36,589 bases of DNA, taken from Apostichopus californicus (taxonomy: Eukaryota > Echinodermata > Holothuroidea > Aspidochirotida > Stichopodidae). Under the pieces are notes generated by a model. That model saw only the letters and a list, made by a program, of their open reading frames with translations. It made no database searches and was not told the origin of the DNA. The stretch is from assembly GCA_020650975.1 (NCBI GenBank), contig JAIPMN010000300.1, positions 1 to 36,589 on the forward strand, given 5' to 3'. Each line of letters begins with the position of its first letter. Within the stretch, counting starts at the first letter, position 1. Below, one piece after another: positions 34,585 to 36,589 of the stretch. The position numbers and the translations under genes were made by a program.

Positions 34585-36211
34585 TACCAGATTTATATAG
34601 CACTCTTTTCATGCTTAAGCATGTTCAAGAGCACTTTACAATGGCAACAAAATGACAAAACACTTAAAATATGAATATGAAAAATAAAATGGACGCAGCT
34701 TAAATATTATATAAAAATATATATATATACTAAGGAATAATTATAAAAACAAACATTAAATATGACGTTTACATAAATGTCCTTGACACGTTTGACATGG
34801 ATAAACAGATAAGTTATTAGTTGCATTGCAGTTTGAAGAGGAAAGTTCACCAGTTCATATTTCTCAGTCTTTTCTGTTTATTCTCTATTTTTCTGTCTCT
34901 TCTCTTGCTCTGTTTAGAATCTTGAGACATATCATCACCACATTACCTTAAATATTTGAGATATTCAGATATGATTCAAATTTGAAGATTTTAAAAAATA
35001 AGTAAAATTTTACCAAATACATCATTTCATGTATTTTATCTTACAAGAGGGCTTCTTTTTAATCTTGTCTTTTTTTTCATTGTCCTTTCTGCTAGGGACA
35101 AGAAGGAGCTGGATCAAGAAGGTTTCATGTTCTTCCTGACCGGTGGAGTCGGACTTGAGAACAAAGTCGAAAATCCTGATCCCAGCTGGCTCTCGGATAA
35201 AAGTTGGGACGAAATCTGCCGAATGTGTGATCTGCCGGGGTACAAGGGCTTCAGGTGAGGAGGGGTGAATGTAGAGTCTAGTCTATTAGAAGCCTGCCTA
35301 AGATACGAAATACGCATTTACATGATTAACAAAACTTAATAACTGTTGATGGAAATGGCATGGTAGTAAATTTAATATTAATATTAGCTGTTGACCTTAG
35401 TTATTTGGCAATTATTTGAACATAGTACATGGTCTTTTAATGGGAATGGCTTCTTGAATTAATACAGGCAGTATAGTAACATAGTCATGGAAAAACGAAA
35501 TTATAAACAGTGATGGAACCACCCCCCCCAAACCCCCACTCCCATTCATTACCCCTCTTTTCTATAATTGAGTACCCTTACACAACACTGCAGCTCTCTA
35601 ACCAGTGTTTCTATACCACAGTGCACTTACAACTAACAATTACCTAAATGTGGTACTGCATCGATAAACAAACAAAAAATAGATCATTTATAGAAGGATT
35701 TTGGGTGAGGAGCAAAAGAGTTATTCAGAGGCTGATGCACTGTTGTGAGAGTAAGATTAGCCATTTGACATGTCTGTTGTGAGGATTAGCAGTGCCGACA
35801 GATGCTCCATACTTCACATTAAGATTTCAGCCTCTTTTCAAAATGATGTATTTCTCGTCCGATTTTTGTAATACGTTTATAAACTCTAACTTATTCCTAA
35901 AATTATTATTCTGACAATAGAAAGATTTGTTTGTGAGTAAAGGCTATGCAATTTTTTTAATATCTTTTTAGTTGTGGTGTTGGTCAATGGTATAGCTAAA
36001 TTATTGTCTTGTTTTTAATTCTTTTGTTCTAATGTTTTCTTTTCTATTTTTTCTTCTGATTTACAGGGACTATTTTCAGGACAATGTAGTTGAATGGAAA
36101 ACCTTTTATGAGAGCAAGGAACCTCACAAAGAAGCTCTACCTGGGAATTGGAACAATAAGCTAACAGATTTCCAGAGAGCTATTGTTATCAGATGTCTTA
36201 GACCAGACAAG
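1055..36211 (+). CDS. DNAH12: Axonemal dynein heavy chain, DNAH12-like (partial gene, 42 exons in window)
   Basis: This is the motor subunit of a ciliary/flagellar inner-arm dynein, which uses ATP hydrolysis in a ring of AAA modules to slide doublet microtubules. The 42 exons join in frame into about 2,625 residues. Domains in order: tail end and linker (~1-500), AAA1 with GPAGTGKT and CFDEFNR (~520-775), AAA2 with GESFAGKT (~780-1090), AAA3 with GPTGTGKS (~1090-1465), AAA4 with GVGGSGRQS (~1465-1780), stalk with microtubule-binding domain (~1780-2120), AAA5 (~2120-2355) and the start of AAA6. Full axonemal heavy chains are about 4,000 residues, so the N-terminal tail and the C-terminal part lie outside. 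From remembered family sequences, [24 protein letters not shown] and the AAA4 and AAA6 segments fit DNAH12 better than DNAH7 or DNAH3. Dynein identity is certain; the paralogue is very likely. Confidence 0.93.
1815..2000 (+). CDS. DNAH12: DNAH12 exon 2 (linker)
   Basis: Reads [20 protein letters not shown] and continues to [10 protein letters not shown], the dynein linker (DHC_N2) motif with the conserved RxRHW. Acceptor TTTTGCAG, donor GTAAAC, both phase 0, 62 codons. The following intron (2001-2534) is AT-rich with nothing recognisable. Confidence 0.95.
2535..2735 (+). CDS. DNAH12: DNAH12 exon 3 (linker)
   Basis: Begins [15 protein letters not shown] and contains the strongly conserved linker sequence [20 protein letters not shown], ending FEKEIK. 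Donor GTCAGT, phase 0. The following intron (2736-3193) holds only a spurious open frame. Confidence 0.96.
3194..3388 (+). CDS. DNAH12: DNAH12 exon 4 (linker)
   Basis: Reads [20 protein letters not shown], then [21 protein letters not shown], a dynein linker hallmark, ending at HTAKDPS with donor GTGAGA. Phase 0, 65 codons. The following intron (3389-3946) holds nothing recognisable. Confidence 0.97.
3947..4068 (+). CDS. DNAH12: DNAH12 exon 5 (linker)
   Basis: Encodes [20 protein letters not shown] and the diagnostic [14 protein letters not shown]. Acceptor AACAG, donor GTGAGT, ending in phase 2 (AG of an arginine codon). This exon is too short and open-ended to show as a long open frame by itself. 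The following intron (4069-4897) has a small duplicated AT-rich block near 4288-4322 and otherwise nothing recognisable. Confidence 0.96.
4898..5060 (+). CDS. DNAH12: DNAH12 exon 6 (linker)
   Basis: Encodes (R)[19 protein letters not shown], then [17 protein letters not shown], among the most conserved dynein linker segments. Ends SSEGER with donor GTAAGC, phase 0. The following intron (5061-5415) holds nothing recognisable. Confidence 0.98.
5416..5535 (+). CDS. DNAH12: DNAH12 exon 7 (linker); source of the 41-bp repeat
   Basis: Encodes [20 protein letters not shown] and ends VVESSYA, phase 0, at donor GTAAGTAT (5536). The last 23 bases of the exon and the donor form the first unit of a long minisatellite downstream. 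Exon choice is fixed by continuity into exon 8 ([17 protein letters not shown]). Confidence 0.95.
5513..6780. repeat. 41-bp minisatellite, ~31 units, each with a GTAAGT-type splice donor
   Basis: The unit is the exon 7 end (ATGTGGTAGAATCATCGTACGCT) followed by GTAAGTATATAGTCATGT. GTAAG-type positions recur from 5536 to 6753 at 33-42 base spacing. I counted 31, of which one (5619) is degenerate (GTAGTA) and one (6671) reads GTAAGA. Variant subtypes occur: ATTGTACGCT, TGTTAGAAGCATGG and units with an 8-base deletion (GTAAGTAGTCATG). Exon 7 ends in phase 0, so reading past the true donor meets TAG within four codons. Confidence 0.97.
7205..7481 (+). CDS. DNAH12: DNAH12 exon 8 (linker end into AAA1)
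   Basis: Encodes [52 protein letters not shown] and DVHARDVV, the conserved approach to AAA1. Acceptor TTATTAG, donor GTAGAG, ending phase 1. The following intron (7482-8242) contains one oligo-G run near 7947 and nothing else recognisable. Confidence 0.97.
8243..8372 (+). CDS. DNAH12: DNAH12 exon 9 (AAA1 start)
   Basis: Encodes [19 protein letters not shown] and [11 protein letters not shown], the standard lead-in to the AAA1 P-loop. Phases 1 in and 2 out; donor GTAAGT. Confidence 0.97.
8561..8849 (+). CDS. DNAH12: DNAH12 exon 10 (AAA1 Walker A and B)
   Basis: Encodes [20 protein letters not shown], then Walker [12 protein letters not shown] and Walker [11 protein letters not shown], ending SVVAQQ. 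This is the principal ATP hydrolysis site; the P-loop lysine and the Walker B Asp-Glu pair are all present, so the motor looks catalytically intact. The following intron (8850-9459) holds a G-rich run at about 8960-8990 and nothing else recognisable. Confidence 0.99.
9460..9606 (+). CDS. DNAH12: DNAH12 exon 11 (AAA1)
   Basis: Encodes ILCIQRAV and [14 protein letters not shown], then the sensor-1 segment [18 protein letters not shown]. Phase 0 on both sides, 49 codons. Confidence 0.98.
9852..10097 (+). CDS. DNAH12: DNAH12 exon 12 (AAA1 end)
   Basis: Encodes [40 protein letters not shown] and [18 protein letters not shown], typical of the AAA1 small domain. The following intron (10098-10929) holds nothing recognisable. 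Confidence 0.98.
10930..11159 (+). CDS. DNAH12: DNAH12 exon 13 (AAA1/AAA2 junction)
   Basis: Encodes [28 protein letters not shown] and YEMMIVRHG. Ends phase 2 at donor GTAAGT. Its final bases (GATTGTTAGGCATGG plus donor) are echoed several times in the following intron. Confidence 0.97.
11141..11640. repeat. ~97-bp decayed tandem repeats carrying exon 13 end and donor copies
   Basis: Segments like ATGATTGTTAGGCATGG from the exon 13 end recur near 11283, 11333, 11430 and 11527. Donor-like TAG|GTAAGC sites lie at 11300, 11392 and 11489, with a degraded one at 11586; the last three are exactly 97 bases apart. The copies near 11340-11640 share GTTATTTATGAA, GGGCTTAGGTAAGCACC and TGTTGTTAGGTCTATGAAG. 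Confidence 0.8.
11725..11908 (+). CDS. DNAH12: DNAH12 exon 14 (AAA2 P-loop)
   Basis: Encodes [20 protein letters not shown] with the AAA2 nucleotide-binding loop, then [24 protein letters not shown]2 usually binds ATP structurally without turnover. The following intron (11909-12421) holds a short CATCCTCCC repeat near 12320 and nothing else recognisable. Confidence 0.98.
12422..12646 (+). CDS. DNAH12: DNAH12 exon 15 (AAA2)
   Basis: Encodes [14 protein letters not shown], then [37 protein letters not shown] and [16 protein letters not shown] replaces a canonical Walker B Asp-Glu, as is normal for AAA2. Phase 0, 75 codons. The following intron (12647-12982) has only an AT dinucleotide run near 12853. 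Confidence 0.98.
12983..13165 (+). CDS. DNAH12: DNAH12 exon 16 (AAA2)
   Basis: Encodes [20 protein letters not shown], then [15 protein letters not shown] and [19 protein letters not shown] is the conserved AAA2 arginine-containing motif. Phase 0, 61 codons. Confidence 0.97.
13438..13554 (+). CDS. DNAH12: DNAH12 exon 17 (AAA2 end)
   Basis: Encodes [20 protein letters not shown] and [11 protein letters not shown], a variable AAA2 helical segment. Accepted because it is in phase with both neighbours and flanked by good splice sites (CTCAG acceptor, GTAAGT donor). Confidence 0.93.
13976..14712. repeat. ~32-bp minisatellite, ~23 units, abutting the exon 18 acceptor
   Basis: The unit is TTTCTCCCTCACCCGTTCC followed by CATCGATTGATTA, so each unit has a pyrimidine tract plus an ATTGAT/ATTCATGA block. 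The last unit runs into the acceptor CCTTCATTTCAG at 14712 and supplies its pyrimidine tract. Near 14490-14620 two unit types alternate (CATCGATTGATTA and CATAGATTGACTA), a 64-bp higher-order pattern. Confidence 0.95.
14713..14904 (+). CDS. DNAH12: DNAH12 exon 18 (AAA3 start)
   Basis: Encodes [31 protein letters not shown] and [13 protein letters not shown], the AAA2-AAA3 connection with the conserved [10 protein letters not shown]. Phase 0, 64 codons, donor GTAAGT. Confidence 0.97.
15240..15302. repeat. 21-bp exact tandem triplication
   Basis: Three identical copies of a 21-base unit beginning CATTGTCTGTGATGACC, at 15240, 15261 and 15282, within intron 18. Confidence 0.97.
15567..15938. repeat. 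Tandem duplication (174 and 198 bp) ending in the exon 19 acceptor
   Basis: Copy 1 (15567-15740) and copy 2 (15741-15938) both run from CATAGCTGCAGTGATGCTGC through TTTGATCATCAGTTAG and GAAGAAGTTTCTAGA to a CAG. Copy 2 ends at the true acceptor TTTGTGCAG, copy 1 at TCCTATGCAG, and the base before copy 1 also closes CTGCAG. Copy 2 has an extra block around GCAGAGCTCTAAGTTACAGT. Confidence 0.92.
15939..16087 (+). CDS. DNAH12: DNAH12 exon 19 (AAA3)
   Basis: Encodes [20 protein letters not shown], then [20 protein letters not shown] and [15 protein letters not shown] is the standard AAA3 lead-in. Ends phase 2 at donor GTTTGT, a weaker donor than its neighbours. Confidence 0.97.
16521..16660. repeat. 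Triplicated acceptor plus start of the AAA3 P-loop exon
   Basis: GCTTGCAG|AGGTATCATGTT or a near-copy occurs at 16533-16552, 16596-16615 and 16637-16656, each preceded by ATATGTTTTT. Only the third continues into an intact P-loop. The first reads [10 protein letters not shown] and then diverges, the second stops matching after GIMFV. Starts at 16541 or 16604 would lie 104 or 41 bases upstream of the true exon and shift the frame. Confidence 0.95.
16645..16783 (+). CDS. DNAH12: DNAH12 exon 20 (AAA3 Walker A)
   Basis: Encodes (R)[20 protein letters not shown] and [12 protein letters not shown]. The AAA3 P-loop is canonical, so this regulatory nucleotide site appears functional. Phase 2 in, 0 out; donor GTAAAG. 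Confidence 0.98.
17005..17171 (+). CDS. DNAH12: DNAH12 exon 21 (AAA3 Walker B)
   Basis: Encodes [20 protein letters not shown], then [20 protein letters not shown] and [12 protein letters not shown]. Walker B is VIFVDDLNM, as usual for axonemal AAA3. The following intron (17172-17764) holds a C-rich tract just after the donor and a CT-rich acceptor, nothing else. Confidence 0.98.
17765..17957 (+). CDS. DNAH12: DNAH12 exon 22 (AAA3)
   Basis: Encodes [40 protein letters not shown] and [19 protein letters not shown] with the following arginine-rich helix is the AAA3 sensor region. Donor GTGAGA, phase 0. Confidence 0.98.
18197..18229 (-). other. Potential G-quadruplex tract (C-rich on + strand)
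   Basis: Four runs of six or more C separated by TT on the + strand give G-runs separated by AA on the minus strand, which fits the four-G-run pattern. It lies in intron 22, upstream of the 28-bp repeats. Confidence 0.55.
18412..18678. repeat. ~28-bp repeats, ~9 units, abutting the exon 23 acceptor
   Basis: The unit is TTACTGTTATTACTG followed by TTTACTTTAATTG. Nine copies of the ACTTTAATT block or a variant were counted. The last two units change to TTGACATTTATTG and TTGACATTAATTT, and the final one ends at the acceptor TTACTTGCAG. Confidence 0.93.
18679..18959 (+). CDS. DNAH12: DNAH12 exon 23 (AAA3 end)
   Basis: Encodes [60 protein letters not shown] and ends WLYR. [17 protein letters not shown] is a dynein AAA3 hallmark. 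Phase 0 in, 2 out; donor GTAAGG, which is copied downstream. Confidence 0.98.
18948..19600. repeat. 87-bp tandem repeats carrying copies of the exon 23 donor
   Basis: The exon end CTGTACAG|GTAAGGATCAG is echoed by CTCTACAG|GTAAGGGACAG (GT at 19097) and CTCTATAG|GTAAGGATCAA (GT at 19184), exactly 87 bases apart. A fourth copy, CTCTATAG at 19263, is interrupted by a transposon and resumes as TAAGGATCAGACTTGATAC after 19535. Copies share TGTCCCTGTGGTGTTTGGTG. Confidence 0.92.
19276..19533. mobile_element. MITE-like element, copy 1 (internally deleted)
   Basis: A 258-base element starting GGCATTGAAGACT and ending AGTCTTCACACCC, imperfect terminal inverted repeats, flanked by TTCAA and TTTAA. It shares most of its length with the copy at 30356-30686 but lacks about 70 internal bases. 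It interrupts a duplicated splice-donor unit; the neighbouring uninterrupted unit shows the empty site. No coding capacity, so it is non-autonomous. Confidence 0.85.
20083..20343 (+). CDS. DNAH12: DNAH12 exon 24 (AAA3-AAA4 link)
   Basis: Encodes (S)[18 protein letters not shown], then [19 protein letters not shown] and [17 protein letters not shown], ending NLVIFR. VEEFN and [10 protein letters not shown] favour DNAH12. DNAH7 has an EF-hand-like acidic loop just before the RSLMF motif; here the residues are [11 protein letters not shown]. Phase 2 in and out; donor GTAAGG. Confidence 0.97.
20326..20720. repeat. ~50-60-bp decayed repeats carrying exon 24 end and donor copies
   Basis: The coding end TGAACCTGGTCAT plus donor is echoed near 20370, 20491, 20541, 20593, 20643 and 20693. 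The last two read TTGAACCTGGTCATG|GTAAGC and TTGAACCTGGTCACG|GTAAGG, with GT at 20658 and 20708, exactly 50 bases apart. Earlier copies have lost the GT. Confidence 0.85.
20721..20860. repeat. 18-bp tandem repeat, ~8 units
   Basis: The unit is CATGGCCTAGTAGTCTGG. The central copies are identical; the outer ones vary (TCAGACATGG, ACTTTTAGTC, CCCAGTAGTC). It follows directly on the donor-derived repeats in intron 24. Confidence 0.96.
20938..21130 (+). CDS. DNAH12: DNAH12 exon 25 (AAA4 Walker A)
   Basis: Encodes [40 protein letters not shown] and [20 protein letters not shown]. The P-loop GVGGSGRQS has Arg where a classic Walker A has Lys, which is usual for axonemal AAA4. YVLEHLS and [11 protein letters not shown] are DNAH12-type. 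Donor GTGAAG, phase 0. Confidence 0.98.
21288..21352. repeat. A-rich short tandem repeat
   Basis: Imperfect copies of GTTGTTAAAAAAGCAAAAAA occur about 20 bases apart in intron 25. Confidence 0.75.
21614..21721. repeat. 54-bp exact tandem duplication
   Basis: Two adjacent copies starting ATGTTAAAGCTTGGTGTAAG (21614 and 21668) show no difference by eye, which suggests a recent duplication. It lies in intron 25. Confidence 0.96.
21851..22030 (-). ncRNA. U2 snRNA-like 5' domain, antisense in intron 25 (pseudogene or chimeric element)
   Basis: Read on the minus strand, 22015 to 21984 matches the U2 snRNA 5' region at 31 of 32 bases by eye (CTTTTGGCTAAGATCA, then GTGTAGTATCTGTTC). This includes the GTAGTA branch-site recognition sequence. 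Weaker similarity extends to the U2 5' end (GCCTTGTCAGGAT). Past it, CCCTTTCGAGGGG could be a U2 stem IIb-like hairpin reached by skipping stem IIa. The rest is not recognisable U2, but it can form a second hairpin (CTCAGTCC with GGACTGGG). No clear Sm site was seen, so a working U2 gene is unlikely. Confidence 0.6.
22337..22498 (+). CDS. DNAH12: DNAH12 exon 26 (AAA4)
   Basis: Encodes [40 protein letters not shown] and [25 protein letters not shown] is the AAA4 Walker B region. Acceptor CCGTAG, donor GTAAAA, phase 0. Confidence 0.98.
22851..23212. repeat. ~180-bp tandem duplication (22851-23028, 23037-23212)
   Basis: Both copies run from TGAAGTTTTTATATCTCACA through GTACGTGTTTGACGTTATCA to AAAGACCATTACATCAT, with few substitutions. 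The period is 186 bases. It lies in intron 26; nothing coding. Confidence 0.96.
23326..23335. other. Assembly gap (10 N)
   Basis: Ten N bases in intron 26, shortly before exon 27. The real gap size is unknown. Sequence before it (AGTGGCCATGACACGAAAAT) looks like the start of a dispersed repeat, which may explain the gap. Confidence 0.99.
23375..23569 (+). CDS. DNAH12: DNAH12 exon 27 (AAA4)
   Basis: Encodes [60 protein letters not shown] and IDWFQ. The AAA4 sensor motif [12 protein letters not shown] is intact. VRPVAQ is DNAH12-like. Phase 0, 65 codons. The following intron (23570-23990) holds a 15-base C run near 23804. Confidence 0.98.
23991..24124 (+). CDS. DNAH12: DNAH12 exon 28 (AAA4 end)
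   Basis: Encodes [20 protein letters not shown] and [15 protein letters not shown], leading into the stalk. Phase 0 in, 2 out. This exon does not stand out as a long open frame but is required for continuity. Confidence 0.97.
24391..24634 (+). CDS. DNAH12: DNAH12 exon 29 (stalk coiled coil 1)
   Basis: Encodes [20 protein letters not shown], then [20 protein letters not shown] and [31 protein letters not shown] marks the AAA4-stalk transition and the rest is heptad-like coiled coil. Donor GTAATT. The following intron (24635-25038) holds nothing recognisable. Confidence 0.98.
25039..25215 (+). CDS. DNAH12: DNAH12 exon 30 (stalk coiled coil 1)
   Basis: Encodes [40 protein letters not shown] and [10 protein letters not shown]. 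CExxLAxAxPALxxALxALDTL is the conserved base of the microtubule-binding domain. Acceptor CTTTAAG. The following intron (25216-25882) has a T/G-rich GTTT stretch near 25570-25612. Confidence 0.98.
25883..26104 (+). CDS. DNAH12: DNAH12 exon 31 (microtubule-binding domain)
   Basis: Encodes [20 protein letters not shown], then [20 protein letters not shown] and [14 protein letters not shown]. MKNPPxGVKLVM is the microtubule-contact segment of axonemal dyneins. Phase 0, 74 codons. The following intron (26105-26713) is AT-rich with nothing recognisable. Confidence 0.98.
26714..26927 (+). CDS. DNAH12: DNAH12 exon 32 (microtubule-binding domain end, coiled coil 2)
   Basis: Encodes [40 protein letters not shown] and [20 protein letters not shown]. 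Ends phase 1 at donor GTATGC. The following intron (26928-27404) holds nothing recognisable. Confidence 0.98.
27405..27573 (+). CDS. DNAH12: DNAH12 exon 33 (stalk coiled coil 2)
   Basis: Encodes [20 protein letters not shown] and [20 protein letters not shown]. GLGGEKxRW is the standard stalk-to-AAA5 junction. Phase 1 in, 2 out. The following intron (27574-27996) holds nothing recognisable. Confidence 0.98.
27997..28144 (+). CDS. DNAH12: DNAH12 exon 34 (AAA5)
   Basis: Encodes [40 protein letters not shown] and ends DWTQICQ. [17 protein letters not shown] is the AAA5 signature, which lacks a nucleotide-binding loop. Donor GTAACC. Confidence 0.98.
28676..28703 (+). other. Potential G-quadruplex tract
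   Basis: A run of ten G is followed by three ATGGGG units, giving four or more G-runs separated by AT on the sense strand. It lies in intron 34, about 50 bases before the exon 35 acceptor. Confidence 0.6.
28757..28902 (+). CDS. DNAH12: DNAH12 exon 35 (AAA5)
   Basis: Encodes [40 protein letters not shown] and VIVDNARRW. AGLPxDxFSIDNG is a dynein hallmark. Phase 0 in, 2 out. The following intron (28903-29213) has an oligo-G run near 29107. Confidence 0.98.
29214..29428 (+). CDS. DNAH12: DNAH12 exon 36 (AAA5)
   Basis: Encodes [40 protein letters not shown] and [12 protein letters not shown]. Ends phase 1 at donor GTAAAC. The following intron (29429-30136) is AT-rich and ends in a CT microsatellite (about 30110-30128) serving as pyrimidine tract. 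Confidence 0.98.
30137..30329 (+). CDS. DNAH12: DNAH12 exon 37 (AAA5 end)
   Basis: Encodes [40 protein letters not shown] and [20 protein letters not shown]. Phase 1 in, 2 out; donor GTACGC. Confidence 0.98.
30356..30686. mobile_element. MITE-like element, copy 2 (331 bp)
   Basis: Ends are GGCATTGAAGACT and AGTCTTCACTCCC, inverted repeats matching at 11 of 13 positions, flanked by an exact TTTAA on both sides. It contains the ~70 internal bases absent from the copy at 19276. No open frame, so it depends on a transposase encoded elsewhere. The TTAA-containing target resembles that of piggyBac-type elements, but the superfamily cannot be settled from the ends. Confidence 0.88.
30842..31034 (+). 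CDS. DNAH12: DNAH12 exon 38 (AAA5-AAA6 link)
   Basis: Encodes (R)[39 protein letters not shown] and [16 protein letters not shown]. This is the long helical segment (buttress region) between AAA5 and AAA6. Donor GTAAGG, phase 0. The following intron (31035-31570) holds nothing recognisable. Confidence 0.98.
31571..31743 (+). CDS. DNAH12: DNAH12 exon 39 (AAA6)
   Basis: Encodes [40 protein letters not shown] and [18 protein letters not shown]. YQYSLxWxxxLF is strongly conserved in dyneins. Phase 0 in, 2 out. The following intron (31744-32505) is AT-rich with nothing recognisable. Confidence 0.98.
32506..32646 (+). CDS. DNAH12: DNAH12 exon 40 (AAA6)
   Basis: Encodes [40 protein letters not shown] and LCTNIL, ending phase 2 (AT of a Met codon if joined to exon 41). 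The intron after it (32647-35095) is the longest in the window. Confidence 0.97.
33906..33929 (+). CDS. DNAH12: Candidate 24-nt in-frame microexon
   Basis: A long pyrimidine tract ending CCGTCTCTAG precedes 24 bases followed by the strong donor GTAAGTTC. Placed between exons 40 and 41 it keeps the frame, replacing one Met by ILKKKPPKG, a net gain of eight residues. Both flanking exons and this segment have matching phase 2. Vertebrate DNAH12 as I recall it has no equivalent, so this would be an optional or lineage-specific exon. It is predicted from splice signals alone. Confidence 0.35.
34555..34640. repeat. (ATT)n microsatellite plus palindromic repeat fragment
   Basis: An ATT run (34555-34584) is followed by ATTTATATAGCAC and an imperfect hairpin at 34599-34635, with the perfect palindrome CATGCTTAAGCATG at its centre, then CACTTTACAATGG. 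The ATAGCGCTTT...AAAGCGCTTTACA type of sequence is a widespread dispersed repeat in marine invertebrates and fish; this looks like a decayed copy. Confidence 0.6.
35096..35254 (+). CDS. DNAH12: DNAH12 exon 41 (AAA6)
   Basis: Encodes [40 protein letters not shown] and [15 protein letters not shown] and SWDEIC are family-typical; NPDPxWLxDKSWxEIC favours DNAH12. Phase 2 in and out; donor GTGAGG. The following intron (35255-36066) holds a C-rich tract near 35520 and nothing else. Confidence 0.98.
36067..36211 (+). CDS. DNAH12: DNAH12 exon 42, last in window (AAA6)
   Basis: Encodes (R)[39 protein letters not shown] and VIRCLRPDK. IxRCLRPDK is the conserved end of this AAA6 segment. Donor GTAAAG, phase 0. 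The remaining AAA6 and C-terminal exons lie beyond the window. Confidence 0.98.
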
Positions 36212-36589
36212 GTAAAGTTACTTAACAATTTCTAATTAAAAGTCGAATGAAACGACACACTAGAAGTAGGCACTGTTTTTGGCTTACTGTAATGTGTGCT
36301 TTCCAGAGTAATCTGTAATTACTTTAATCTGCTTTTGGGATTGCTTGTTGCCTATATCAATTTTGGAGTGAATGGTTACTTATATTAAAACAGGTTTACT
36401 TGTTTAGCCATTAAAGCTAGTCTTTTCCAAAAAGGCCTTGAAGAAGAAAAAATACAGATCTATGGGATTAGTATTTTTAATAGAGTCATAGTTTTTCAAT
36501 TTTAATGGAATTACCTTACAGAGAAATATCTTGATGTGCAGAATGTGCAGAATAGGTATGTGGTGCTTTGAGGGGGGGGGGGGGGGGGG
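36212..36589. other. Intron sequence ending in an 18-base G run
   Basis: The start of intron 42; no further exon seen. The window stops inside a homopolymer of 18 G (36572-36589), which is consistent with a contig edge or sequencing break. Confidence 0.8.

Larger units (their letters stand above)
32647..35095. other. Longest intron (intron 40)
   Basis: Besides the candidate microexon and the palindromic repeat, this 2.4-kb intron holds C runs (about 32927-32940 and 33157), an A run at 33348-33363 and short AT repeats near 34715. No additional dynein exon is missing here, because exons 40 and 41 join directly in frame. Confidence 0.8.

Noticed and set aside
1055..36211. Assignment to DNAH7 or DNAH3
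   Set aside because: Both are close relatives, but [24 protein letters not shown] and the [12 protein letters not shown] segment fit DNAH12 better; a phylogeny would settle it.

Overview
The window is animal nuclear DNA. It holds one large, intron-rich gene on the + strand, an axonemal dynein heavy chain whose closest family match is DNAH12 (single-headed inner-arm dynein). I could place 42 coding exons between about 1055 and 36211. All have GT donors and AG acceptors with compatible phases. Together they give 7,876 nt of coding sequence, about 2,625 residues, with no frameshift or stop. Both ends of the gene lie outside the window: the N-terminal tail is missing upstream, and the rest of AAA6 plus the C-terminal domain is missing downstream.

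The organism is probably a marine invertebrate deuterostome, with an echinoderm (perhaps a sea cucumber) as best guess. This rests on the AT-rich short introns, the vertebrate-like DNAH12 sequence, frequent oligo-G/oligo-C tracts and the style of the dispersed repeats. It is an inference of low confidence.

Layout: 1-1054, repeats and unassigned DNA. 1055-7481, tail end and linker (exons 1-8). 7205-10097, AAA1 with the main ATPase site (exons 8-12). 10930-13554, AAA2 (exons 13-17). 14713-18959, AAA3 (exons 18-23). 20083-24124, AAA4 (exons 24-28). 24391-27573, antiparallel coiled-coil stalk and microtubule-binding domain (exons 29-33). 27997-30329, AAA5 (exons 34-37). 30842-36211, AAA6 start (exons 38-42). 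Exon 20 supplies the AAA3 P-loop and exon 25 the AAA4 P-loop. The window ends in an 18-base G run.

The most striking structure is in the introns. At least eight introns carry local tandem repeats that contain, copy or directly abut a splice site of this gene. The clearest is a 41-bp minisatellite after exon 7 (about 31 units), in which every unit copies the last bases of the exon plus the GTAAGT donor. Donor-containing repeats also follow exons 13, 23 and 24. Acceptor-side repeats precede exons 18, 19, 20 and 23, including a triplicated acceptor plus start of the AAA3 P-loop exon. Other notable items are an antisense U2-snRNA-like segment in intron 25, two copies of a small inverted-repeat transposon (one inserted into a duplicated donor copy), and a candidate 24-nt in-frame microexon in the longest intron.
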